64,000 nucleotides of DNA from Paludisphaera soli (GTDB lineage Bacteria; Planctomycetota; Planctomycetia; Isosphaerales; Isosphaeraceae): contig NZ_JAALJI010000007.1 of the NCBI RefSeq assembly GCF_011064595.1, positions 1 to 64,000 of the forward strand. The letters run 5' to 3'. The translations under genes were made by a program, and so were the position numbers. A model generated the notes under the pieces. That model was not told the origin of the DNA. It did no database searches and saw only the letters and a list, made by a program, of their open reading frames with translations. Of the stretch, positions 19,498-28,036 are shown piece after piece. Position 1 is the first letter of the stretch. The number at the start of each line of letters is the position of its first letter.

Positions 19498-21371
19498 GCG
19501 ACGAGACCCCGACTCCCGAAGTCCCGCCCGACGAGACCCCCGCCCCCGAGCGGACGGAGGTCCACCTCGCCTACGAGGGGGCCAGCCGCCTGATCAGCTC
19601 CGAGGGCTCGGCCCGGCTCGCGCTCGCCGCCAACGTCCTCCGCGACCCGGCGCGGTTCGACGGCGTGATCCGGGACCCGATCCGCTTCCGCGAGGCCATG
19701 TCGGCCCTCCACGCGGTCGTCGCGAGCGACATGCGGTATCGGCCCAAGGATCGCACCGCCTACCTAGCCTACACGAGGATGAGGCGCGACTCGTCCGGGC
19801 TCGACGCCTGGCAGGCGCAGCGCGAGTATTTCTCGTGGCTCCTGCGGAACGACCCGCTGGCGTTCGTGATCCTCGACCCGGTGGTGACGGTCCACCCCGA
19901 CCAGGTCCTCTTCGAGGTCTTCAGCAAGGACGAGGGGGCTTACGCCAAGCTCGGCGTCGACCGCGAGTGCTTCGCCTCGGAGGCCGAGCCGACTTACGGC
20001 ACCACGAACGTCGACTTCAGCCCGTCGCTGTACCGGGGCCTCCAGCAGATGCGCTCTTACCGGGAGACCCGCCTGACCATCGGCCGTGAGGGCGTGGGCC
20101 TCGCGACGAAAACTGCCGGCGAGGTCCTTGAGAAGACGATCCGCGTCCCCGACTCCTGGCTCCGCGGGTTCCTCCAGGTCCAGTCGTCCGCCGCCCTGCC
20201 GAGGGACTCGTTCTCCCTGAGGCCGATCGACCTGTACAACGCCCTGAGGCACCTGCGGCTCCACGCCGACGAGAAGGGCCGGCGCCGGGGACTCCGGGTC
20301 GAGCTGATGCCGGGCCGGCCGCCGCTGCTCGTGCTGGAACCGTGGAACGAGGTCGTCCCGACGACGGCCGGGGCCTACAAGGGGAAGTCGGCGAAGGTCG
20401 CCCGCGTGTGGGGCCGTCGCCGCCTGATGCTGCTCCAGAGGTTCCTGCCGTTCGTTGAGGAGGTCGACGTCCATCTCCTGGGGAGCGGCCTGCCCAGCTT
20501 CTGGGTCCTCCGCGGCCGGGGGATGACGCTCACGATCGGGCTCACCGGGTTCACCGCGGCGAACTGGTCGCAGGCCCTGAATTTCGACCTGCTCCTGCCC
20601 CGGAAGGCCGACCCCGGCGGCAAGTCGCTCGACGCCGTGCTGAACCACCTGGAAGGCCGCTGGTCGGCCGGGGCGGGGGAGCTGGCGAAGGCGACGAAGC
20701 TCTCGTGGCCCGCGCTGACGGAGGCGCTCCAGCTCGGCTGCCAGCAGGGGCGGATCATGTACGACATCGCGGCCGACGTGTACCGCCTCCGCCCCCTGAC
20801 CGACGCGCCCCTCGACCTCGTGCGGCTCGAGTACCGCGACCCCCGAGAGCGCCAGGCTCACGACCTCCTCGTGCGCCGGGGCGCGGTGGCGATCGTCGGT
20901 GAGAACCGCGTCCCGGGCGCCGGCCTGGAGCTGACGGGACGGGTGACGGTCGAGGAGGACAAGCGGGAATACCGTCCGCAGATGCTCCTGGCCGACGAGG
21001 GGCAAGTCACGAGAGCGGACTGCACCTGCGCCTTCCACCGCAAGCAGGGGCTGAAGGCGGGGCCGTGCGTCCACCTCGTCGCCCTGAGGCTCGCCTACGC
21101 CGCCCGCGAGTCCGACCGCGCCTCGGGGCGCGCCCCGGCCGAGACGATCACGGCCGAGACCCGCGCCTTCAGCCGGCGCGACGACTCGGGCGAGGACGTC
21201 TATCAGGTCACCCTCGATCGCCGTCGGCTGAAGGTCCGCTGGGGACGCGCCGACGGGCCCTCGCGGCTCCAGACGCTCGCCTTCGACTCCGTCGACGAGG
21301 CGAGGGCCGCCTACCTCGACCGCGTCGCCGACCTCACCGCCCGCGGATTCCTCGACGCCTTCGCAGGATAA
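19494..21371 (+). CDS. SWIM zinc-finger protein with C-terminal WGR domain, retron operon gene 3
   Basis: The 625-residue cytosolic protein ends with a SWIM-type zinc site, Cys510-x-Cys512 and Cys525-x-His527 (in CTCAFHR and GPCVH). After it, at about residues 568-622, comes a WGR-like domain (VYQVTLDRRRLKVRWGRADG, then FDSVDEARAAYLDRVADL). A segment around residues 380-440 (WSAGAGELAKATKLSWPALT, then MYDIAADVYRLRPL) reads like a winged helix, so the middle and C-terminal layout fits the WH-SWIM partner of ARM-type retrons. SWIM and WGR domains usually bind nucleic acid; WGR domains in PARPs sense DNA ends. The ATG overlaps the previous stop, and nine bases separate its TAA from the RT start. 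Confidence 0.87.
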   Translation: MSDETPTPEVPPDETPAPERTEVHLAYEGASRLISSEGSARLALAANVLRDPARFDGVIRDPIRFREAMSALHAVVASDMRYRPKDRTAYLAYTRMRRDSSGLDAWQAQREYFSWLLRNDPLAFVILDPVVTVHPDQVLFEVFSKDEGAYAKLGVDRECFASEAEPTYGTTNVDFSPSLYRGLQQMRSYRETRLTIGREGVGLATKTAGEVLEKTIRVPDSWLRGFLQVQSSAALPRDSFSLRPIDLYNALRHLRLHADEKGRRRGLRVELMPGRPPLLVLEPWNEVVPTTAGAYKGKSAKVARVWGRRRLMLLQRFLPFVEEVDVHLLGSGLPSFWVLRGRGMTLTIGLTGFTAANWSQALNFDLLLPRKADPGGKSLDAVLNHLEGRWSAGAGELAKATKLSWPALTEALQLGCQQGRIMYDIAADVYRLRPLTDAPLDLVRLEYRDPRERQAHDLLVRRGAVAIVGENRVPGAGLELTGRVTVEEDKREYRPQMLLADEGQVTRADCTCAFHRKQGLKAGPCVHLVALRLAYAARESDRASGRAPAETITAETRAFSRRDDSGEDVYQVTLDRRRLKVRWGRADGPSRLQTLAFDSVDEARAAYLDRVADLTARGFLDAFAG

Positions 21372-21380
21372 TCATCGCCC

Positions 21381-22730
21381 ATGGCCATCCAGCGGCAGAC
21401 CGACCCCTCCGATCTTTGGCGCGCGATCATCCAGGCCGGCGGGATCCAGCCCTACATCGACGCCCAGCTCGCCGAACGCGGCTTCCTCGTCGCCCGCCGA
21501 GAGACCGACGGCCTGTCGGAACGCGAGCTGGCCGACTACAAGAAGTCGCTGAAGGCCGAGGCGCAGGAGCGAGCCCGCCTGAGGCGCGAGGCGTGGGCCG
21601 CCTACCGCGCCGAGCACATCGTCCACCTCGGTGACGGCGTCTACTGGAATGACGAGCCCGGCCCCGACAAATGGGACCTCCCGAACGCCGAGGAGCGGGC
21701 CGCCGAGAACGAGCTGCCCCCGCTGGACTCGCCCCGCCAGCTCGCCGACGCCCTGGGCCTGACGATCCCCCAGCTCCGCTGGCTCGCCTTCCACCGCGAG
21801 GCCGCCACGCGGATCCACTACCGGCGCTTCACCATCCCCAAACGCGACGGTTCCGAGCGCGCCATCTGGGCCCCGATGCCGCGCCTGAAGCGGGCCCAGC
21901 ACTGGATCCTCCGGAACGTCGCCGAGAAGCTGCCGGTCCACGGCGCGGTCCACGGCTTCGTCGCCGGCCGGTCGATCCTCTCCAACGCCTCCGCCCACCA
22001 CGACCCCAAGGTCGCCGTGCGGATCGACCTGAAAGACTTCTTCCCGACGGTCACCCTGCGTCGCGTCAAGGGACTCTTCCGCAAGGCCGGCTACCGCGAG
22101 CACGTCGCGACGCTGCTGGCCCTCATCTGCACCGAATCGCCCCGCGAGATCGTCCAAAACGAGGGCGCGACCTACTACGTGGCCCTAGGCCCGAGGTGCC
22201 TCCCCCAGGGGGCGCCGACGAGCCCGGCGCTCACCAACGCGCTCTGCTTGCGGCTCGACCGGCGTCTCTCAGGCCTCGCCCGCCGCCAGGGCTGGCGCTA
22301 CACGCGCTACGCCGACGACCTCACCTTCAGCCGACCTTCGGATTTCGGCGGTCCGCCGGCGATCGGCAAGCTGCTCGGCTCGGTGCGTCGGATCGTGGAG
22401 GCCGAAGGGTTCGCGGTCCACGACGGGAAGACCGCGATCCGGCGGCGGGGCGGGCGGCAGGCGATCACGGGCCTCGTCGTCAACGGCGACCGGCCCCCTC
22501 GCGCCACCCGGGAGTTCAAGCGAAACCTCCGCGCGGCGATCCATAATCTCGAGTCCGGCAGGGCGACGCCGGAGGCCGAGCCGCCCCAGGTGCTCGTCGG
22601 CCGGGCGGCGTTCGTCGCCATGAGCGACCCCGCCCTGGGCCTGTCGCTCCTGGACAGGCTCTCGCGAGCCACCGAGCGGGATGGGTCCGGCGACGACTCC
22701 CGATCGGAGCCGCCTCGGCCCGAATCCTGA
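21381..22730 (+). CDS. retron-type reverse transcriptase, operon gene 4
   Basis: The 449-residue RT has the retron hallmarks: NASAHH at 202-207 (the NAxxH box), DLKDFFPTV at 216-224, LPQGAPTSPALTN at 274-286, the catalytic YADD at 310-313 and ITGLVVN at 362-368 (the VTG box near the thumb). A helical N-terminal extension of about 100 residues precedes the fingers. The closest pattern I know is that of myxobacterial retron RTs. No maturase, HNH or integrase domain is present, so it is not a group II intron RT. It would prime at the 2' OH of the branch G in the msr RNA and copy the msd. It is the last gene of a four-gene operon; the RNA cannot lie directly upstream because only nine bases are free there. 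Confidence 0.93.
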   Translation: MAIQRQTDPSDLWRAIIQAGGIQPYIDAQLAERGFLVARRETDGLSERELADYKKSLKAEAQERARLRREAWAAYRAEHIVHLGDGVYWNDEPGPDKWDLPNAEERAAENELPPLDSPRQLADALGLTIPQLRWLAFHREAATRIHYRRFTIPKRDGSERAIWAPMPRLKRAQHWILRNVAEKLPVHGAVHGFVAGRSILSNASAHHDPKVAVRIDLKDFFPTVTLRRVKGLFRKAGYREHVATLLALICTESPREIVQNEGATYYVALGPRCLPQGAPTSPALTNALCLRLDRRLSGLARRQGWRYTRYADDLTFSRPSDFGGPPAIGKLLGSVRRIVEAEGFAVHDGKTAIRRRGGRQAITGLVVNGDRPPRATREFKRNLRAAIHNLESGRATPEAEPPQVLVGRAAFVAMSDPALGLSLLDRLSRATERDGSGDDSRSEPPRPES

Positions 22731-22779
22731 ACGGCGTAAAACGGCCCCCGGGGCGATGTCGCGAGCTGTGGTCATACCA

Positions 22780-23546
22780 GAAGCGCGACCGGTCGCCGCG
22801 GAGAGTTTCTCGATCGGGTCCAGCCAGGGCGAGCGGGCCGGCGGCCGGATGAACGAGACGTTCTCCGGGCCCTCCAGCGTCCCCGCGGCGTGGACCCCCG
22901 CCTCGTCCCCGATCCAGGCCGCGTGGAAGTGGGGGCGAGTCGGTGGGGGGGGCTCGGCGAGGAAGACGTCGATCGCCTCGGCGTCCAAGCCCTCGCCGGC
23001 GTAGGTGCTCCCGCGGTTCGAGTGGGCCAGCAGGCCCGACTCGGGGAGCCGGCGGGAGGCTGCCATCTCCAGGGCGTCGACGACCAGGCGGCCGTCGTTC
23101 CGCCCGGACATTGACCAGCCCACGATTCGTCGCGGGTGCAGGTCCTCGACCGCGGCCAGGTCCAGCCAGCCCTCGCGGGTCGGCACGTAGGTGACGGCGG
23201 CCGTCCAGGCCCGATCCGCCTCGCCCGGCTCGAACCTGCGGCCCAGGAGGTTCTCGGCGACGGGGCGTCCGTCGCCCGAGTCGGTCATGAGGCGGAACCT
23301 CCGCCCGACCTTCGCGGCGATCCCATGGCGACGCATCAGCTTCGCCACCGTGTCCACGCAGCAGGGCACGCCCCTCGCCGTGAGCTCGGCGTGGACCCGC
23401 GGGCTGCCGTAGCGGCCCTTCCTCGCCCAGTGGGCTTCACGGGCGGCAGCGGCCAGGACCCCGATCCGAAGGGCCCTCCCGCTCGCAGGCCTCCCCCGCA
23501 AGCCGTAGTAACCGCCGGGCGAGACGCACTGGACCCGCCACATCAT
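22780..23546 (-). pseudogene. IS3-family OrfB transposase remnant
   Basis: The minus strand encodes the rve core of an IS3 OrfB: YGSPRVHAELTARG, TYVPTREGWLDLAAVEDLHPR, IVGWSMSGRND and LLAHSNRGSTY. Both visible catalytic Asp positions are lost: WTTDITYV is WTAAVTYV and HSDRGS is HSNRGS. The C-terminal third near 22780-22870 is scrambled. It is inactive and lies directly after the RT gene, on the opposite strand, so it marks the 3' edge of the retron operon. Confidence 0.85.
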
Positions 23547-23556
23547 CCGGACCGGT

Positions 23557-23880
23557 CATCGCCCCCGGTGGCGTTCGACGAAGTCGTACCTCACGACGAC
23601 TCCCTGGCTAAGAAGGCCGTCGCTTTTATTCAGGATGTCGCGCTCCATCTGGAGCCGCTTGACCTCGGCGCGGAGCCGCCGCCGCCGCTCCTCCAGGGCG
23701 GGCTGGCAGCCCTTGCCCGGGTAGGCCCGGCCGCCCTCGGCGGCCAGGGCCTACCGCCAGCCGCGGAGCATGCTCTCGCCCAGGCCCATCTCCCGCGACC
23801 TCGGCCAGACTCTTGCCCTGCTCGTCGATTCGGCGGGCCTCCTCGACCTTAAACTCGCGCGCGAACGTCCTTCGGGTGTT
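23557..23880 (-). pseudogene. IS3-family OrfA remnant
   Basis: Pieces of OrfA are readable on the minus strand in more than one frame: RTFAREFKVEEARRIDEQGK, then EMGLGESMLRGWR, a stop, then LRAEVKRLQMERDILNK and finally ATAFLARESS. At least two frameshifts and one stop break it. It belongs with the OrfB remnant just downstream. Confidence 0.75.
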
Positions 23881-24292
23881 CGCCCTCGGAGGCCTCCTCC
23901 GGTCGAGCTTACGTTCTTACCTGGGCGCTCGCCATTCGTGGGGAAGTCCGGCCGAAGAGCGCGGACACCCGAAGGGCGAAAGAGCGCCGAGCCGCGAGGG
24001 CTCCACATGGAGCGGAGCGACTCGGAAGCCTCGCAGGCGATCCCTTGTCGAGCGTGCCCCAGGACAATCCGGTAAACGGCATCAGCCCGGCGGCCTCGAC
24101 GAATGGCTCGCCGACCATGGTTGGCTCTTCTCCGCCGAACCGGCCGCGTCCGACCCCGCGAAACGAGAGCCGTTTCAAGGTGACGCGATCCTCGGGGCGA
24201 TCCTACAATGGGTCGATCAGGGCCGTGCGAAACCCTCATGTCCAATCGTCCGTCCGTCGATGAACCTCCGGCGTTCCAGGAGTCGTCCCGAC
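23881..24292. other. region between IS3 remnant and inositol operon
   Basis: No gene is supported. An AGGAG ribosome site at about 24278-24282 serves the oxygenase gene. No reliable promoter was identified; a TACAAT at about 24206-24211 is -10-like but lacks a properly spaced -35. Confidence 0.4.
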
Positions 24293-25177
24293 ATGGCCAA
24301 ATCGATCGCAGACGTGCAGAAGCAGAGTCCTCTGGCAGACCTGGACGACTGGGAATCGGCGCACGTCGCCGACGAGGCCGAGGCTCCGATCGCCCGCGAT
24401 GGCAAGAAGGAGTCCGAGTTCCGCGACTACCGCAAGAACGTCCGGGCCGGCGTCCGGGAGTTCTACAAGCTCCAGCACGCCAACCAGACGCTCGACTTCG
24501 TGCTCGGCAAGAAGCGTGAGTATCTGCCCCGCCGGCGGAAGTCGATGGGCGTCTGGGAGGCGATGGAATTCCTCAACACGCTGGTCGACGACAGCGACCC
24601 GGATACGGACCTGTCCCAGATCGAGCACCTGATGCAGACGGCCGAGGCCATCCGCGCCGACGGCCACCCCCGATGGTTCGTCCTCACCGGGCTCGTCCAC
24701 GACCTGGGGAAGATCCTTTGCCTGTTCGGCGAGCCTCAGTGGGCGGTCGTCGGCGACACGTTCCCCGTCGGCTGCGCCTACTCCGAGGAGATCGTCTTCC
24801 CCGAGTTCTTCGCCGACAACCCGGACTCGAACGTCCCCGAATATCAGACCCCCTGCGGGATCTACGAGGAAGGCTGTGGCCTGGACAAGGTCCATCTGTC
24901 GTGGGGCCACGACGAGTACCTGTACAACGTCGTGAAGGACTACCTCCCCGAGGAGGGCCTGGCGATGATCCGGTACCACTCGTTCTACGCCTGGCACCGC
25001 GCCGGGGCGTACACGCACCTGACGAACGAGAAGGACCGGCGGATGCTGGAGTGGGTCCGCAAGTTCAACCCATACGACCTGTACTCCAAGGGCCACGCCA
25101 AGCCCGACGTCGAGGCGCTGACGCCGTTCTATCAGGAGCTGATCGCCGAGTACTTCCCGCCTCAGCTGGCCTGGTGA
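24293..25177 (+). CDS. myo-inositol oxygenase
   Basis: The 294-residue protein matches the MIOX family. This is an HD-fold, mixed-valence di-iron enzyme that cleaves myo-inositol with O2 to D-glucuronate. Visible ligand-bearing blocks are TGLVHDLGKIL, HLSWGHDEYLYNVV and RYHSFYAWH, and the LTNEKDRRMLEWVRKFNPYD and DLYSKGHAKPD blocks near the C-terminus are also typical. Length agrees with animal and bacterial MIOX (about 285-295). It is cytosolic. The ATG at 24293 follows AGGAG by about ten bases. A 42-residue membrane peptide and a sugar transporter follow within 160 bases, so this is an inositol uptake and oxidation operon. Confidence 0.93.
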   Translation: MAKSIADVQKQSPLADLDDWESAHVADEAEAPIARDGKKESEFRDYRKNVRAGVREFYKLQHANQTLDFVLGKKREYLPRRRKSMGVWEAMEFLNTLVDDSDPDTDLSQIEHLMQTAEAIRADGHPRWFVLTGLVHDLGKILCLFGEPQWAVVGDTFPVGCAYSEEIVFPEFFADNPDSNVPEYQTPCGIYEEGCGLDKVHLSWGHDEYLYNVVKDYLPEEGLAMIRYHSFYAWHRAGAYTHLTNEKDRRMLEWVRKFNPYDLYSKGHAKPDVEALTPFYQELIAEYFPPQLAW

Positions 25178-25199
25178 GGCTCGCGGAACTGGAGGTCTT

Positions 25200-25328
25200 A
25201 TGAGCGAGGTCGATCCCAAGCGGCCGTCGACGGGATTCTCGCCGACGGCGATCCTCGGTGACGTGCATTTCTGGATCCCGGTCGTCGTGCTGGCCGGCGG
25301 GCTGGCGCTCCTCTCCATGTTGAAGTGA
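25200..25328 (+). CDS. 42-residue single-pass membrane peptide
   Basis: A short frame begins MSEVDPKRPSTGFSPT and ends with one hydrophobic helix (FWIPVVVLAGGLALLSMLK). GGAGG precedes the ATG by a few bases. It sits 22 bases after the inositol oxygenase stop and five bases before the transporter start, which supports it as a real operon member. The function is unknown; it might be a small partner of the transporter. Confidence 0.65.
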   Translation: MSEVDPKRPSTGFSPTAILGDVHFWIPVVVLAGGLALLSMLK

Positions 25329-25332
25329 GATC

Positions 25333-26637
25333 ATGACAATCCGGTCCTCGGAAGCCGAATCCGCGGCGTGCGCCCCGCGGTCGTTGCACGGCGTGGGCGT
25401 GGTCAGCGGGCTGGCCGCGGGGGCGTGGCTGGGGGCGGCCGAGGCGCCGACGAAGCTCGTCGCCGCGGGCCTCACGCCGTTCATCGTCTCGCTGGGGATG
25501 GTCGCCGGCGTGTTCGTCGCCCGCTGGACGGTCCCCGTCGCGCTGCGGGGGACGCACTCGCTGGCGAGCGACCTGAAGGCCAGGCCGCACCTCATCGTCT
25601 GGGCGATCCTGGCGGGGATGCTCTGGGCTGTGGCCAACACTCTGACAGTCTTCGCGATCCGCGACGTCGGGCTCTCCGTCGCCTTCCCGCTCTGGAACAC
25701 CAACAGCCTGATCGGCCTCTTGTGGGGTTGGCTGCTGTTCAACGAATTGCGAGGGGCGGCGCCGAGGGACTGGGCGAAGGTCCTCGGCGGAGCCGCCGCG
25801 ATCGTCGTCGGCGCGTGCCTGCTAGCGTATGCCACGCAGCACCCCGGCGGACCCGTCGCCGACGGCGGCCGGACGCGTGGGGTCCTCGCCGCGCTGGGCG
25901 CGGGGGTGATGTGGGGGACCATGTACATCCCCTACCGCAAGGCGTACATCAGCGGCATGAACCCGCTCTCGTTCGTCACCGTGTTCACGGTCGGCGAGCT
26001 GGGGACGACCCTGGCGCTCGCCCTGATCTACCAGGGGGGACCGGCCGGTCTCCAGGCCGAGCTGGCCAGGGCGCTGCCGTCGCTCTTCTGGTTGTTCCTG
26101 GGCGGATTCTGCTGGGTGCTGGGGGACCTCTTCCAGCAGTACGCGGCCAAGTACATCGGCATCAGTCGGGGCATCCCGCTTTCCAATACGAACCAACTTT
26201 GGGGGCTGGCGTGGGGGGCCCTCGTCTTCGGCGAGCTGGCCGACCTGAGCGCCGAGGCTCGCCTGCTGGTCGTCGGCGGCTCGCTGGTCATGATCGTCGG
26301 GGCCGTCGCCATCGGCCTGGCCGAAGCGCCGGCCTCCGAACGATCCTCGTGGCGGCTGGCGGTGGAACGCGAGTGCCGGCGCTACGGCCTGGACCCCGTC
26401 GAGGTCGCCGCCGCGGTGGGCGGGGAAGGGATTCCCGAAGCCGCCTCGGGGCGTCGTCCCTGGTGGGAGTTCCTCATCGTGGCCGGGGCGCTGGGGATCT
26501 TCGTCTGGCTCGGCCTGAACGCCTCGACGCCGGCGATCGCCATGGACTTGCGCTGGCTGGCCGTCCTCTCGGCGCTCTCGCTGGTCTTCCTCGCTGTCGG
26601 CGGGACGATCCTCTGGAGGCGCACGCGTTTCTCCTGA
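25333..26637 (+). CDS. GRP-family sugar transporter (DMT superfamily)
   Basis: The 434-residue protein has about ten hydrophobic segments. It shows the pattern of glucose/ribose-porter-type members of the drug/metabolite transporter superfamily: GLAAGAWLGAAEAPTKLVAA, AGMLWAVANTLTVFAIRDVG, FPLWNTNSLIGLLWGWLLF, GVMWGTMYIPYRKAYISGM and ISRGIPLSNTNQLWGLAWG. The family moves sugars or polyols across the inner membrane. Placement after myo-inositol oxygenase suggests inositol or a related polyol as substrate; that is inference. A soluble insert at about 335-375 precedes the last two helices. Confidence 0.85.
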   Translation: MTIRSSEAESAACAPRSLHGVGVVSGLAAGAWLGAAEAPTKLVAAGLTPFIVSLGMVAGVFVARWTVPVALRGTHSLASDLKARPHLIVWAILAGMLWAVANTLTVFAIRDVGLSVAFPLWNTNSLIGLLWGWLLFNELRGAAPRDWAKVLGGAAAIVVGACLLAYATQHPGGPVADGGRTRGVLAALGAGVMWGTMYIPYRKAYISGMNPLSFVTVFTVGELGTTLALALIYQGGPAGLQAELARALPSLFWLFLGGFCWVLGDLFQQYAAKYIGISRGIPLSNTNQLWGLAWGALVFGELADLSAEARLLVVGGSLVMIVGAVAIGLAEAPASERSSWRLAVERECRRYGLDPVEVAAAVGGEGIPEAASGRRPWWEFLIVAGALGIFVWLGLNASTPAIAMDLRWLAVLSALSLVFLAVGGTILWRRTRFS

Positions 26638-26767
26638 ATGCGACGCCGTACCTTGTGGACGGCGGCCATCTGCATCTATCACCCGACGAGTCGGAAAATC
26701 CTCCACTCGCGTCGAATACCCATCGGTGCAGGTCTGAAAGGCGAAGGACTGCGCAAGCGCGGGGCGT

Positions 26768-28036
26768 TCAAACTTCCGCATAGCCCTTGCCCATCTTCTC
26801 TTCGACGAGCCCCTCGACGTGCCGGATCGCCGACGCCTCGTCGGAGAACGACTTGGGCTTCGATTGGCCGGCCGTCCCGATCCGCCCGTAGCGGACGACG
26901 ACCTCGCAGCCGTCGCGCTCGACCTCCCAGAACTTGGCCGAACCGCATTCGATCAGCTCGTACCGGCGGCGGCCTGAGGAATTGGGCGCGGCGACGCTCT
27001 CCAGAGATTCCGAGGGCCCGGCGACGTCATGACGCACTCCCAGGTAGGAAGGGAAGCGCGGGACCCCGCCCTCCGTCAGCTCCTGATAGCGGAAGGAGAT
27101 CAAGGAGCCGATCCCCGGCGGCCGCTCGCGTTGCGCGTCGGAGAAGCCGGTGCCCACCGAGAATTTCGTGCCGTCCGCGAGTTCCACGAGCAGGGCGCCG
27201 AGCCGGCCCTTGTGACGGCCGGCACCGGGCTGGTGTCCGACCACGCGTGCCTCGGCGTCGCGGAAGCTCTTGACCTTCAGCAGGGTGACGGATCGCCCGA
27301 CCTCGTAGGCTGACGCCGGACTCCGCAGCATGAGTCCCTCGCCCCCGAGCCCCTCGACCCGGGCCAGCTCGGCGCGGAGGTGCTCGACCCCCTCGCAGGC
27401 GAAATGCTCATGGGCGCGCAGATAGGGCGGGGGGCGGCGATCGACGTGCTCCCGAACGAAGGCGAGCCTCGCCTCGAACGGCCCGTCGAACGCGGGCGCG
27501 TCGAAGGCGACGTAGGAGACCTCCTTCCAGTGGTCGCTCTCGTCTTGCCGGCGGACGATGCTCACCGTCCGCTGGAACTGCCTCCGCGTGATCCACAGCT
27601 CGCCGTCGAGCGGCGTATCCGGGAACCCTTCGAGGAACCAGCCGGGCGCGCGGAACGCGTTGCCGAGGCGAGAGATCAGCCGGGTCCCGTCCCAGTAGGC
27701 CCGGACTCCGTCGAGCTTCTCGCTCATCCACCAGCCGGCGAGGTCTTGGGCGTTGTCCCACGACTCGGCCAGCAGGAGCGGCGGCCCGAGTCTGGCCTCG
27801 GCCGCCTCGCCCTGCGTCGTCTGGCGGGGCGCGACAAGGGCCCCGACGCGGGCCTGCTCGGCCGCGTCCCCGCGAAGCTTCCTCAGGTGCTTGCAGGTGC
27901 GCGACTCGATCGCGATCGACTGGTTCCTCCAGGCTGGACAAGAGCACGAGTAGACGCCCCCCGTGTTCTTGAGGACGTACGGCTTCGCTCCCGAGCCCTT
28001 CATCTCCAGGGTCTCGCCGTCGAGCAGGTCAGGCAT
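26768..28036 (-). CDS. ATP-dependent DNA ligase with N-terminal SWIM and C-terminal WGR domains
   Basis: The 422-residue enzyme would seal nicked DNA using ATP. A SWIM zinc site lies at Cys31-x-Cys33 and Cys48-x-His50. The adenylation motif EKLDGVRAYW places the catalytic Lys at 107, followed by GELWI, GEGLMLR and LLKVKS. The C-terminal 75 residues form a WGR domain (FWEVERDGCEVVVRYGRIGT, then SFSDEASAIRHVEGLVEEKM). I chose the ATG at 28036 because GAGGA lies about eight bases upstream and the sequence from there (MPDLLDGETLEMKGSGAKPY) is coherent. The pairing of SWIM and WGR in one protein repeats that of the retron gene at 19494-21371. It is convergent with the inositol operon, so there is no operon link to the retron. 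Confidence 0.88.
   Translation of the reverse strand: MPDLLDGETLEMKGSGAKPYVLKNTGGVYSCSCPAWRNQSIAIESRTCKHLRKLRGDAAEQARVGALVAPRQTTQGEAAEARLGPPLLLAESWDNAQDLAGWWMSEKLDGVRAYWDGTRLISRLGNAFRAPGWFLEGFPDTPLDGELWITRRQFQRTVSIVRRQDESDHWKEVSYVAFDAPAFDGPFEARLAFVREHVDRRPPPYLRAHEHFACEGVEHLRAELARVEGLGGEGLMLRSPASAYEVGRSVTLLKVKSFRDAEARVVGHQPGAGRHKGRLGALLVELADGTKFSVGTGFSDAQRERPPGIGSLISFRYQELTEGGVPRFPSYLGVRHDVAGPSESLESVAAPNSSGRRRYELIECGSAKFWEVERDGCEVVVRYGRIGTAGQSKPKSFSDEASAIRHVEGLVEEKMGKGYAEV

Noticed and set aside
21381-22730. Group II intron or diversity-generating RT
   Set aside because: No maturase, HNH or intron RNA was seen, and no template/variable repeat pair or target gene. NAxxH and ITG boxes plus the msr-msd-like RNA fit a retron.
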